From contig MU657207.1 in NCBI GenBank assembly GCA_026770575.1, forward strand, positions 116,902-180,901: a DNA stretch of 64,000 nucleotides. Direction: 5' to 3'. This document shows positions 9,074 to 19,357 of the stretch, piece by piece; position 1 is the stretch's first letter, and the number at the start of each line of letters is the position of its first letter. The notes under the pieces were generated by a model, which worked only from the letters and a program-made list of their open reading frames with translations, had not been told where the DNA came from and ran no database searches. This DNA is from Pelagophyceae sp. CCMP2097 (taxonomy: Eukaryota > Sar > Pelagophyceae). Made by a program: the position numbers and the translations under genes.

Positions 9074-11023
9074 ATGATCGGCGCGAGCGCGAAGCGTTGC
9101 CGGGTCGCGGATTCCGACGGCTCGTCGGCAGGGTCCGCCTCCGAGTCGTCGCAGGGCAGCGAGGTGGCGGCCTCGCAAGAGTCCTTCGACTGGGCGACGC
9201 TCGAAGCTCGGAGGTCCGTTGACCGTACCGAAGAGCGCGGGGCGCGGGGCGCCGTTGGGCGCGCCGGCCGAGGTCTCTCGTCGCTTCAAACTTTTCAAGA
9301 CGACGACGACGACGACGTGCAGAGCGTGTCATCGACAGGATGGAGCGATTTTGAAGACGGCGCGGCCGACGACGGCGCGAGCGACTCGTTCGATGTCGGC
9401 TACCGGGCGCTCACGCAGCAGCGCGGCGGCGACGACGACAATTTCGACGACGACGGCGACGGCGGAAACGCGCAGGCGTCGCAGTGGTCGCAATGGTCGC
9501 AGGTGTCGCGCGTGACGCATTCGCCGCGGGATGAAACCTCGTCGCGGGATGAAACCTCGTCGCGGGATGAAACGTCGTCGCGCGTGACGACGTCGCCTCA
9601 AGACGAGGCGAACTCGCCCCGGGATCGGCCGCACACGCAGTGCGACTCGCAGTTGTCGGTGAAGCACGCAATCGCGCTCTCGGGCCTGGCGACGGCGGCC
9701 CCCGTGCGCGGCTACGCGGCGACACTCGCCGAGGAGCTCGCGAGCATCGAGGCGGTGCCGCCGCCGCCGGCGCCGAGCCGCGCCGTGGCGCCTTCGTTTA
9801 CGCGCCACGCGCCGGGCTCTCTAAGAGCCAAGGAAATCATCGGCCGCGCGCGGTGGACCGTGTCGCAAGGCGCGCTCGACGTCCTCGGCGCAAACTACGC
9901 GCACTTGGACGCGGAGCGCATGCGCGAGTTTTGCGTACTCGAGCTCGTCGGACCCGCGCACGCGGCCGGCGATTTCGCCCGAAAGCACGAGAAGACGAGC
10001 CCGTCCGTGGCCGAGCTGTACGCAGGCCGCGTCCCTTTCGCACAAAGAAGCCGCGAAACAGGCCCTTAGACACCTCGCGCAGGCAAGCGCTCGGCATGGC
10101 CGTCGTGAGCGGCAGCACGCTCTGCGTCACCGAGGACGGTCATCAGACGGTCATTGTCGTCCTCTACGCCGCCGGTTCTTCGGCGCTCGAAGAGGCGTGG
10201 GGTTGTCCGGCGGACCGCGCGGGCGTGCATCACATGGTCAAAGGCATGAATTCCTACCTCTACGAATCGAACCGCGGCGCAAAGGTCGAGACTGGCGCCA
10301 TGTGGGGCGAGGGCCTCCGCAAGCTAAGATGGGCGAACAATTCGGATGATTCGCGGCTCCGAGGCGGAGGCATGTACGGCAACTTTCGCCATAAGCGGGC
10401 GTCGTGGAAGGCCGACGAGGCCTACGTCCGCGCCGTCGTCCTCAACGCGGCCAAGTTGTCGCTCATGGTGCGTGCGCCCAGCCGCGAGGAGGAGGCCCCT
10501 TCGCAGGCCGCGGTTGAGGCCCGGTGTCAGCTCAATCGCTTTTCGCTTTCAGGAGCGCATGTATTCGCCGTTGATGGCCGCGCTCCGCCTCGAAACTCGA
10601 AAGGCGCTGCACATGCCAGGCCTCTCGTTCGATCTCGGCGACGCAGTCTCCGCCCCCACATTCGTCGCCTCCGTCGCGTACTCCGTCCCGCTGCACCGCG
10701 ACCGCACGGCCGCCGAATTTCCAGAGACGATTGCCTTCATCGAAGGCAAATCTGGGCCCCCCAAAGACTGGCACTTTGCAGTCCCAGCGGCCGGCGTCGT
10801 CTTCTCCGTAGCTGCACCGGCGCTGATCATGCTGCAAGCTTCGAGTGTCGTCCACGCCACGCTCCGGTCCGAAACGCCGCACGATGGCGTCGGCCTCGCA
10901 TTAGTGACGCGCCGCGAGCTCGCGAGCCCAGAGGCCGGCAACGCGTTCCGAGGCGCCTTTGCCGGCGCCCGCACCGCACCGCCGCTTAAACGCGGGGGCT
11001 CGTCTGCGCGGATCTTGTCATAA
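9074..11023 (+). CDS. Acidic protein of unknown function
   Basis: Exons 9074-10017, 10083-10467 and 10553-11023 give 599 residues in frame; donors are GTACGC and GTGCGT. The N-terminal 200 residues are acidic and Ser-rich (several Asp runs) with three tandem RDETSS units. A folded-looking region follows (KEIIGRARWTVSQGALDVLG, then ALGMAVVSGSTLCV and VIVVLYAAGSSALEEAWGCP), then a C-terminal domain with YSPLMAALRLETRKALHMPG. I do not recognise a family. The body looks globular and the acidic tail disordered. Confidence 0.6.
9526..9579 (+). repeat. 18-bp tandem repeat, three copies
   Basis: Three near-identical 18-bp units (gcgggatgaaacctcgtc) encode RDETSS repeats inside the acidic protein. 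Confidence 0.9.
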
Positions 11024-11087
11024 CTTACTTTGTGGATTATGCGTCGCCTCGACCGCGGTTCGGTCCAAGAGCGCGGTCAATCGGGCG

Positions 11088-11807
11088 TCATCTCCCCGTG
11101 CGCGCGGCGATGTCGGCGAGGAGCTTCTGGGCCGTCGCGACGGTCCGCGGGTCGTCGCGCAGCTCGACTGCGACGAGGCAGCGCCGCCGCGCCGACTCGA
11201 CGTCCCGATCCTAGACGACGATTCCCGCGGGCCTCGTGCGATGTGGTATGCAGCATCCATGCGAGGCTGCACGCACCGCGATGTCGAGGAGCGCGAGGTT
11301 GACGTGCGCCGAGCCTGTGCCGCGTGCAATCGATGACGATGCCTCGCGAGATTGCTTCCAACGGCGATTGCTTCCGACGCTCCCAACGCGAGAACGAGCT
11401 TCCCGCCCCCCGCGCGAATCCCGCGTCGCCGCACCGACGTTGCGGCCCGCGAGCGCGTCCTCGAAGCATTGGCGCGCCGTCTTGCGCTCGCCCTTCTTGA
11501 CGTGCAGCGCGCCCTTGTTCGTCAAGACCTCTGCGTAGTCCTTTTGCGAGACGTTTAGTTGTTTCGCGGCGGCGATGAACGTGTCGTACTCTTCCAGGGC
11601 GCCGTCGACGTCGCCGCAGCGCTGGAGGACGAGGGCTCGCTCGAACTGGGCCTGGAGAGAAATCGTCTCGCCGCTGCCCGGTACCTCGTCGCTCTCCTGC
11701 GACGATAGCGCCACGCGGCAACGCGAAACGCGCCCGGCGCCGGGCAGCAGCGCGACGGCCCCGGACGAGAGCCACAGCACCGCGACGGCGTTGCGGACGC
11801 GAACCAT
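11088..11807 (-). CDS. Small TPR protein with signal/transit leader
   Basis: Exons complement(11435-11807), (11277-11314) and (11088-11210) give 177 residues; the middle exon is only 38 nt. The leader MVRVRNAVAVLWLSSGAVALLPGAG looks like a signal peptide followed by an Arg/Ser-rich stretch, compatible with plastid targeting. Tetratricopeptide-like helices follow: QFERALVLQRCGDVDGALEEY, YAEVLTNKGALHVKKGERK, HVNLALLDIA and a last helix rich in Ala. Introns of 120 and 66 bp have GTGCGG and GTGCGT donors. It is head-to-head with the sulfatase gene 135 bp away. Partners unknown. Confidence 0.7.
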
Positions 11808-11942
11808 CCGAGCGAGCTCTCAGCGTCCGAGCTGTCAACAAGCCCAGGTCGCCAAAAGCCCGTTTGAAAAATTGTTTGAAACTGCAGATCCGACGCCTTG
11901 GCCAATTGGACGCCCGCTGCGGCGCGAGAGCGCGAGCGCGCG
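11808..11942. promoter_or_regulatory. Short bidirectional promoter
   Basis: Only 135 bp separate the start codons of the divergent TPR and sulfatase genes, so a shared promoter is inferred. No known element was recognised. Confidence 0.4.
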
Positions 11943-14765
11943 ATGCGGTGCGCGGTCGCGGCGATGCTGCTTCTGCTGCACGCAACCGAGGGCCAGCGCC
12001 GCGGCGGCCGCCGCGGGCGGCCAGCGGCGGTTCCAGGCCGAGGTGCACGTGCGCCGCCACCGCCACCGCCGGCGCCGGAGCGGTCGGCGGAGCCCGCCGG
12101 CGACGAACCTGCGCCGCACGAGGCGCCCAACGTCGTGATCATCAACCTCGACGACGCCGGCTACGGCGACTTGTCCGCGAACCGCCTCAAGCCCGTCCTA
12201 GACGAATACACGTGCGTCCGCCCGCGCAGCGCGCCGGCACCGCGCGCCACCGCACGTCGGGCGATGGCCCATCCGCGCCGTAAGGCCGTCCGACACCCGG
12301 CCGTCCGACTCGCGGAGGTGGCATAGCCTCTGAGGCTGGGTATCTCACAGACGCGCGTCCGCAGGCCGCGCATGCACGCGCTCGCGAGTGAATCCTTGCG
12401 CCTCACGGACTTCCACTCGCCGGCGTGCACGTCCGGCGCGGCGTCCGGTGAATGCGGACCGGAGACGGTGGCGGACTTGATGGTACCTGTCCGACCCTAG
12501 ACAGGCCTTGGCTTAGACGGGCCTGCGCGGTCCTATACGACGCAGCGCGGTCCTATACGACTGTGCGGTCCTATTCGGACCCTTTACGGACTTGACGACG
12601 CTGTACTGATGGACGTCTATCTGGTCCAACGCAGACTGGATATGGCCCTCTGCGGCTCTCGACGGCCCTCGGACGTGGTCCTCTGCGGCCTTTCAGGCGT
12701 GGTCCTCGCACTTTGCTCGCAGGGCCCGTGTTGCATGCGCTCCCGAGCGACGTTTCGTTCCACAGGTGCACGCCGAGCCGCGCGGGCCTGCTGACGGGCC
12801 GGTTCGCGTCGCGGTACGGGATGACTCGCGTCATCCTCCACGACAAGCCCGGCATCGGCCTGCCGCGGTCCGAGAAGACGCTCCCCGAGCTCCTCAAGCG
12901 CCACGGCGGCTACGTCCTGGCCGGCGTCTTCGTCGCAGATTTGCGCGGGGCTGTAGAGAAGGTGGCGGGTCGAACGCACATATTCGAACGGCGCTCGACA
13001 CAAAAAAACAGGCGACTGCCATGGCGGGCAAGTGGCACCTTGGCAACGATTCGCCGCACCATCCTACGCACCACGGCTTCGACGAGGCGTTGAGTATGCC
13101 GTACTCTCACGACATGGCATGTTTCGATCGGTGGTGCAAAGCCGCGCAAACCGCAAAGCCGTGCAAAGCCGGAAACCCAAACCGTCGCACACACCGGCAT
13201 CAGAGGGGGTTTCGTACCATGATCGTGTAGGCCGTGCCGCTACGACAAGTCCGTCTTCGACGACGCGGTCTCTCACGCGCCCGGGGGCGTGAAAGCGTCG
13301 TTCTCTCAAGCCATGTTCGACATGTGCAAGCGCGGCGCCGCCCCGAGCATGGGCCCGGACTGGATGTCCGGCGCATCCCGGATGAGCGCCCACGAGGCCT
13401 GCCCGCCCTCGCAGCTGTCGAGGTGCCCGCCGCAGTCTCCGGCGAGGAAGTCTTTGGAGGCGAATTGCGGAAGCGGCTGCAAGGCCGCGGAGCAGCGCTT
13501 CACGACGATTGCGAAAAAGGCCGGCGTCGCAGGCCACCTCCTCTCGTATGCTTTACATTGGACGAACGCCTCGTGCGCCGGCCGCACGACCTGCGACGCT
13601 GTCACGATGGAGCAGCCTGCAATTCCTTGGAGACTCGGCGAAAAGCTCGTTGCGTTTGCCGAAGGATGGGTGAAGCGCATCACTTCAGGTTCCGCGTTCC
13701 CGCCGTCGGAGGCGCAGGTGGAGCAGGGCCGGGCGTACCGGCCTTTCTTTTTGTACGTGGCGACGCATTCGCCGCATTTACCTTACGTCCCAGCCCAACG
13801 ATGGCAGCGCCGGCCGCCGCGGCCCGGCATGCCCTTTGCGGGGTATTTGGACACCATGTCGGAAGTCGACGAGACTGTGGGTGGCGTTTTGGACTCTGTA
13901 GAGTCTGTGAGGAACGACACCATCCTGTTCCTGACCTCCGACAACGGCCCCTTCCAAAAAGGCGCCGTCAACTACCGCACCGGGTCTCTCGGGTCGTACA
14001 CCAAAGGCGGCAAGTTCACGCCCTACGAGGGCGGCCACCGCGTCTTCGGCCTCGTCCGCTGGCCGGGAAGGATCGAGCCGGGCGTCTCCAGCCGGCTCTC
14101 CTCCCATTTGGACATCTTACCGACTTTAATGTCCTGGGTCGCGCCGCACGCATTGCCGCGCGAGCTCGACGGCCGCGACCTCTCGGAGACGTTGCTGGAT
14201 CCGGTGAAGCGCGATGCTCGCGACGACGACACTCTGCTCATCCTCGCTGGCTCGAGCTTCCCCGCCATCAGAGTCGGAAAGTACAAAGTCTGGCGCGGCG
14301 GCGGCGGCTGGCCCGGTGGCGGCCTCGTCTACGACATCGATGCGGACCCGGCCGAGTCCAAGCCGTTGTCGGGCGTGCCGCGGGAAATTATGAACGGACT
14401 CCGAGGCAAGGCCGAGGCTGCGTTCAAAGTTTACCAAGCCTCTCTACGCCGCGATTCCGCCGTCTCCAAGGAGACGTCGGGCAAGGCCTGGACCTGCTGC
14501 AACCCGAACTTGCCAGACTGTCACTGCCCATTCCCGCACAACGGTGCGCCCGAGCGAGAGTTGAGCCTTTCGAATACCGCCCTTAGGCCTGCACCTCATC
14601 CGGACCACTTCGCCGCACGTGGTGCACAACCCGCGCCGCATCGGCGGGAACGACGACCGATGCCATCGAAGAGCGTTGAAGATTCTGAGCCTCGACGTAC
14701 CGTGGCCCATCGAGAACAAAACTCGACACGACAACTCTACGCGCCACGCGCGAGCAAACTCGTAA
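11943..14765 (+). CDS. Secreted sulfatase (arylsulfatase B-like)
   Basis: Exons 11943-12211, 12365-12424, 12766-12913, 13012-13130, 13231-14543 and 14587-14765 give 695 residues. A signal peptide (MRCAVAAMLLLLHATEG) precedes a Pro-rich linker. The sulfatase fold then shows the metal-binding NLDDAGYGD, the formylglycine signature CTPSRAGLLTGR (Cys converted to formylglycine by the modifying enzyme), GYATAMAGKWHLG, ATHSPHLPY and LTSDNGP. The C-terminal region is Cys-rich (CCNPNLPDCHCPF). It probably hydrolyses sulfate esters of polysaccharides in the secretory pathway or outside the cell. If the last 43-bp intron is not spliced, the frame runs to 14794 with a less protein-like tail. Confidence 0.85.
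12524..12578 (+). repeat. Tandem repeat inside a sulfatase intron
   Basis: Two full copies and one partial copy of gcgcggtcctatacgac, spaced 20 bp apart, lie in the 341-bp intron 12425-12765. Confidence 0.8.
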
Positions 14766-15053
14766 CCCGACAAGCCGGTCCTCTTCTTAAATGAACGCCG
14801 ACTGCATGAGTCTGCATCTTCAATGCGCGCCGACCGCACAAAGAGGCAAGGCTCGGAGAGGCCGCCTCTCCGCATCTCCAGAGGATGAAACCGCCCCGGG
14901 AGCGGCGGCATGTCTTGCAAGGGCTGTATACATGTAATTAGGGGATTCCCGCACGGTTGGCCGCGCCGGGGCCGGCATTCTGTCCGGGGAAAGCCGGACC
15001 GGGAAAAAATGCCTTTAAGGCGTATGGCGGTCTCTTCGACGGGGGCCGTGGTC
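14766..15053. other. Convergent spacer
   Basis: It lies between the 3' ends of the sulfatase and CFAP96-like genes. No gene or RNA was recognised. Confidence 0.4.
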
Positions 15054-15868
15054 TTAGATGTCCTGGACCTCGATGTGGCCGCGCGAGTAAAACGTGCGCG
15101 TGGCGTGCGACCGGCCGTGTTCGTTTGTTGGTGGCTTTACAGCCCACGCCCCTTCGCCAATGTCCTGCGACGCTGTCTTCATCCCGCCTCTTCGCATCTC
15201 GCGCTTCCGCGCCTCGAACGTGTTGTAGAAGTGGTCCGAGTGGAGGTGCGAATCGAAGGCCGTCTCGCGCGACCGGCCGACGTCGTAAAGGTGCCTCGGC
15301 GCGTCCAAGTTCACCTTTTTACGCTCCTCCGCCGCGGAGACGCCGCCCTCGGCGAGCATGGCGGCGACCTTGTCGCGCAGCTTGACGTCGACGACGCCGC
15401 GCGCCAAGAGGCGCTTCTCTCGCTTGAGGAGGTCGCGGTACTGCTCCGTGCGGATGCGCTGCGTGAACTCGTCTCGCTTCTTGGCGTCGTGCGTGCCGAA
15501 GCCTCTTTTGCGCTCGGCGAAGGGCTGCGTCTTGGTATAAGGCAGCTGCTCGACGTACTTGTCCGGGACGTAGACAAGACCTTTGAAGTACCCGTCAATG
15601 TCGTTTTTAGGGTGCCCCGGCACCGCCATCTGAGACCCGCGCCACCGCGGCGGCCGGTGGTCCTTGTCCTGCTTGTACGGGTCCCCAATGGTGACATACC
15701 TACAGTCTTCGGTTGGCGCCACCCGCTTCGGAACCATCGACCTCACCGGCCGTTCTCCGTCTGCACGTTCTTATGGATGAATTTGTCCGCGTACATGCCC
15801 GCGCCGTGCGCCGTGTAGCCCACCTCCGCCACCGTGCGCGGGTCGCGCCACGCCTGGGGGGGCTCCAT
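15054..15868 (-). CDS. CFAP96 (C4orf47/UPF0602)-like cilia and flagella protein
   Basis: Exons complement(15747-15868) and complement(15054-15699) give 255 residues; the 47-bp intron has a GTGAGG donor and joins ENG to RYVTIGDPY. Family-like features in order: YVTIGDPY, GSQMAVPGHPK, GYFKGLVYVPDKY, RKRGFGTHDAKKRDEFT, then a basic helical region (IRTEQYRDLLKREKRLL). The UPF0602 family is linked to cilia and flagella in animals. A role at the flagellar axoneme or basal body is therefore inferred. Its start codon is 193 bp from the divergent BMT2-like start. Confidence 0.6.
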
Positions 15869-16061
15869 TGCCGGCGCGTTTCTTGCTCGCGTTTCTCGTT
15901 TAGGAAGGTAAACGGGTATGCGATTATGGGAAATGGGTTATGGGGCCGTCATTTTCCGGAATTTGGCGACTCAACATCGTCACGAGAGCTCGTCCGCCGC
16001 CGGGACCGCCTCGGCAGCCGCGCCTCTCGAGCCGCGCGGTCCGGAGCCCGTCGCTGCTGGC

Positions 16062-17145
16062 ATGGGTCCGAAGCGGAAGCGGGCCGCGGCGCTGCTCGTG
16101 CCGCCGCCGATGACCTCGCGAAGAGTCGCGCGCCGCGTGACTTCCGCCTTCCACGCGCTCACGCGGGACGTCGAGAGCGGCGCCGGCGGCGCCGAGCAGC
16201 GGCAGGAGCTCGAATCGACGCGCGCTAAGTACCAAGAGGCGTCGGCCCTGAGCACCGCCCTCTACTCGACGTCCAAGTGGGTGCGTACACCTCGGACACC
16301 CTACACGGTCCTCTCCGGTCCTCTCCTGGCGCCGATGCCGCGTCAGGCCCTCTCTTCGACGCGAGACCGCCCGCCTCCGCGCAGGTGCTCCGCCTCGTGC
16401 GGAAGCGGATCGTGCTCGAGCGCGCCCCGGCGGACGGCGAGGCCGCCCCGGCCAGTGCGATGCAAGTCCGCGGCGCCAAGGCCGTGGCGCGGCCGCTGCC
16501 ACGCGTCTTGGAGGTCGGCGCGATCAACACGCAGCTCCTCGACGCGCGCGACGTCTCCGCGCGCGCGATCGACCTGCTGTCCTCCAACCCGCGCATCGAG
16601 GCGCTGGACTTCTTCGCGCTGAAGCCCCAAGCAGAGTTCGACGCCGTCGTCTGCTCGCTCGTGATCAACTGCGTGCCGACGGCGACGGCGCGCGTACAGA
16701 TGCTCGAGCTGCTGCGGAAACACCTGCGCACCGACGAGGCGTTGCTCTTCCTCGTGCTCCCGCGCGCGTGCGTCGAGCGCTCCAAGCTCATGACCGCAGG
16801 GCGCTTCGACGCCGTGCTCCGGGCGGTGGGCTTCGTCGAGCTCGAGTTTGCACCAGCGTCTAGTGGAGCCCCAAAGTCTCCGTTTATCCGTGTCGTAGGC
16901 GCAAGGAGACGCCCAAGCTCCTGCACCTCGTCCTGTCACGCACCAAGCCGTCGGCGGCCGCGCGCGCCGAGGCCGACGCCGAGGGCGCGCTTGCAGAAGC
17001 GGAGCCGCGGCAGCCCGCCCCGCAGCCCGACGGCGCCGCGCCGCGCCGCAGAATCGCGGGCGACTTTGACCTTCAGTTTCCGGCGCCAAACACCAAGCCC
17101 AAAGCAAAGGCACAGTCCAAAGCAAAGAAGCAGCGGACTGCATAA
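16062..17145 (+). CDS. BMT2: BMT2/SAMTOR-type SAM-dependent methyltransferase
   Basis: Exons 16062-16280, 16385-16857 and 16899-17145 give 312 residues; the last intron is 41 bp. The protein follows the Bmt2 layout: KYQEASAL near residue 60, the SAM-binding LEVGAINTQ at about 115, AIDLLSSNPRIEALDFF, VCSLVINCVP, then LLFLVLPRACVERSKLMT. The C-terminus is Ala/Lys-rich with KAKAQSKAKKQ, a likely nucleolar signal. Yeast Bmt2 makes an N1-methyladenosine in 25S rRNA, whereas the animal homologue SAMTOR senses SAM for mTORC1. The basic tail and size favour the rRNA methyltransferase role, by inference. Confidence 0.8.
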
Positions 17146-17445
17146 CTGACGATGATGCAATACGGCCGAGCACCCTCGTCCGTCGCGTCCCGAAGCTAAA
17201 GATTTTGGGGTCAAATGTACTTTAGGAAATACACATCACTATACCGCCCGCGTGCCCTCGGTTGCGCGGGTCGGCTTGATCCTCCAACAGCAAGAGATGC
17301 TGTTGTCGAGGTTCAGGAGAAGAAGAACGTTGCGTCCTCGTCAACGCACTTGCCCATTGGATTTGATGGGAAAGTCAGTTCCCCTTGGGGAGTTGGTCCC
17401 AGGAAGGGCGTTTTCAGCGACAGGTTTTTGTAACGCTCGGTCGAC
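17146..17445. other. Intergenic spacer
   Basis: Contains a short AT-richer stretch and no supported gene; presumed 3' UTR plus promoter of the coiled-coil gene. Confidence 0.4.
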
Positions 17446-19100
17446 ATGGCGAACCGGCGGTCAAGGCGGAGTCGCGGGTCGCAGTCTGACCTCAGGGTCG
17501 ACGAGAACGAGATGGAGCTCGCGCTCGGCGCGAGTACGCCGCCGGCGTCCTTTGGGGCGGCGTGGGTCGTTTGTTTGGAATTTCCGGCACGGGCCTTGGA
17601 ATTTCCGGCACGGGCCCGATCTGCAAGCCTCTGGGCATCGTGTGGGTGCACCCTCTGCGTTGGTTCGGGGATGGTGACCCCTCTAAAATTTACGCGGCTG
17701 GGTTGCCGCGCCCTCGTCGTCGCGAGAGCGTTTTCGCCTTTGTCCCGGTTCGGCGCGACTCTGGCCTTTCAGGCCAGTCGGCGGGCGGCGAGGCTTTTGC
17801 TTTCGAGCTGAGCGGGGCAAATTATCGCAAGATCCACGCGGCGACGACTGCTTCGATGCATTTTGACAACGTCGAAGAGGTCTCGCAGCTCCGGACCGTG
17901 CGCGACGCATACGTCCTCTTCGGCCTCAACCCAGACGACCGAGCGCCGAGGCGCGAGCAGGTGCGCGAGGGCTTGGATTGCGGATACGAAGGCGCTGCGC
18001 ATTGCACTTTGTCGAAGTGTCCCTTTCCCGCTTAGACGACGTGTCCTTCCGAAGGTCGAAATGTGTCCCTTTTCCCTAAGGTCAAAATGTGGGACCACAT
18101 CTCCTCGGCCATGTCCGGCGAGGTCGCCGCGCTGACCAGCGCGGGCCGGCCCGAGTGCTACGACGCGGCGAAGCAAGTGGACGCGGCTCTGGACCACATG
18201 AGGGACGAGTTCCTCAACCTGGAAACCGCTGACCTCAAGCGCGCCCAGGCCATGGAGCGCAACACTTTCAGTAAGGCGGCACAGAAGCTGCACGGCCAGC
18301 TGCGCGACGCGGAACGAGGCCGCACCTTGACGCAGGAGTCGCGGTCCGAAGCGGCGCTGGAGCAGTTGCGCGAAGCGCAGCGCATCGAACGCGACAACTT
18401 CGACTACGCGCGCGCCATCACCGTGCCGGCCAAGCAGCGCTACTCGAAGCGCGTCCTGGAACTCCGGCGCGCCGAGACGGGCCTCTCTGCGCTGGGGAGG
18501 TTCGACGAGGCGAAAAACGTGCGCGCCATGATCGACAAGCTCGAGGCGCCGGAGCGCAAGGCGCACTTACGGCGCGTCTCCGATGATTTGGCAAAAGGCA
18601 GCGCGAAGCTGCGCAACGAGCACGAATCGCAGCGCAAGCGCGTCGACGAACGACTCGGCGAGGTGCGTTCCATTGGTCCATCGAGAGTCCCCGTGGGAAG
18701 GGCCCTCCCTCTACGGCGGGTCCCTCAACAGCGGGCCCCGTCGACATGGCGCTCTAGCCCTCGATTCTCATTTCACTAGGTCAAGTGGGCGGGCCGCCGT
18801 TCCGCGGCGCGCGAGTTTGCGCGCCAGGCGCAGCGTCTGCGCAACCTCGACTGCGACATGACGCACGCGAACCGCTTGGACGTCGCGCAGAAGCCCGAGC
18901 TGGTGGTGCACCAGAGTGCGCTGCTGCAGAAGCGTCGGAACTACCACCAAACGACGTCGACGAAGAACGGCCAGCGGCTTTTGGACTCAGTCCTCGGCAA
19001 AAAGAAAGACGAGGCCGTCTACGTCGCCAACCTCTGCGCCACGCACGACTTCGAACGGCCCCTCTCCGGGACAGTCGCCTTTGAAAGGGGCAAGCACTAA
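17446..19100 (+). CDS. Coiled-coil protein, possibly flagellar
   Basis: Likely exons 17446-17565, 17793-17960, 18081-18662 and 18780-19100 (about 396 residues). The second acceptor could be 17808 instead. After a basic N-terminus (MANRRSRRSRGSQ) the protein is almost wholly charged helix: ETADLKRAQAMERNTFSKAA, LEQLREAQRIERDNFDYA, RRAETGLSALGRFDEAKNV with an LEAPE end, then HESQRKRVDERLGEV. The LxxxGRFDEAxxVxxxxDxLExxE pattern is common in protist axonemal proteins, but I cannot name the family. The second intron copies part of its own 3' end (gtgtccctttcc). Function not assigned. Confidence 0.6.
17575..17617 (+). repeat. 21-bp tandem duplication in an intron
   Basis: Two copies of ggaatttccggcacgggcc separated by two bases, inside the first intron of the coiled-coil gene. 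Confidence 0.85.
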
Positions 19101-19132
19101 GCCGCCCCTGAACTCTTTTCGTGGGCCGCCGG

Positions 19133-19229
19133 CGCCGGGCGTACATCGCTCCGTCGGGTTGCGCTGTTCTGTCGTGCGTATACACGCGACCCTGGTTGCG
19201 GCGCCGGGCGTAAGTCGCTCCGTCGGGCT
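19133..19229 (+). repeat. 30-bp direct repeat between genes
   Basis: gcgccgggcgtacatcgctc at 19133 recurs at about 19200 with one change (and both continue cgtcgggYtgc). It lies between the coiled-coil and VPS45 genes; possibly promoter-proximal. Confidence 0.75.
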
Positions 19230-19357
19230 GCACCGTCGCGCGCGTCTGGCCGCGATCGCGATGCTATGCGCAATGGACGAGAATCGCGATCGCTGAAATC
19301 CGCTGGCTTTTTGTAGAGGTTCCCCGCGTCGAGGCCCCGGGGCGGCTTGTCGGCACC

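Noticed and set aside
11943..14765. Sulfatase as a frameshifted pseudogene
   Set aside because: The frame changes coincide with GT-AG introns that restore every catalytic motif in phase.
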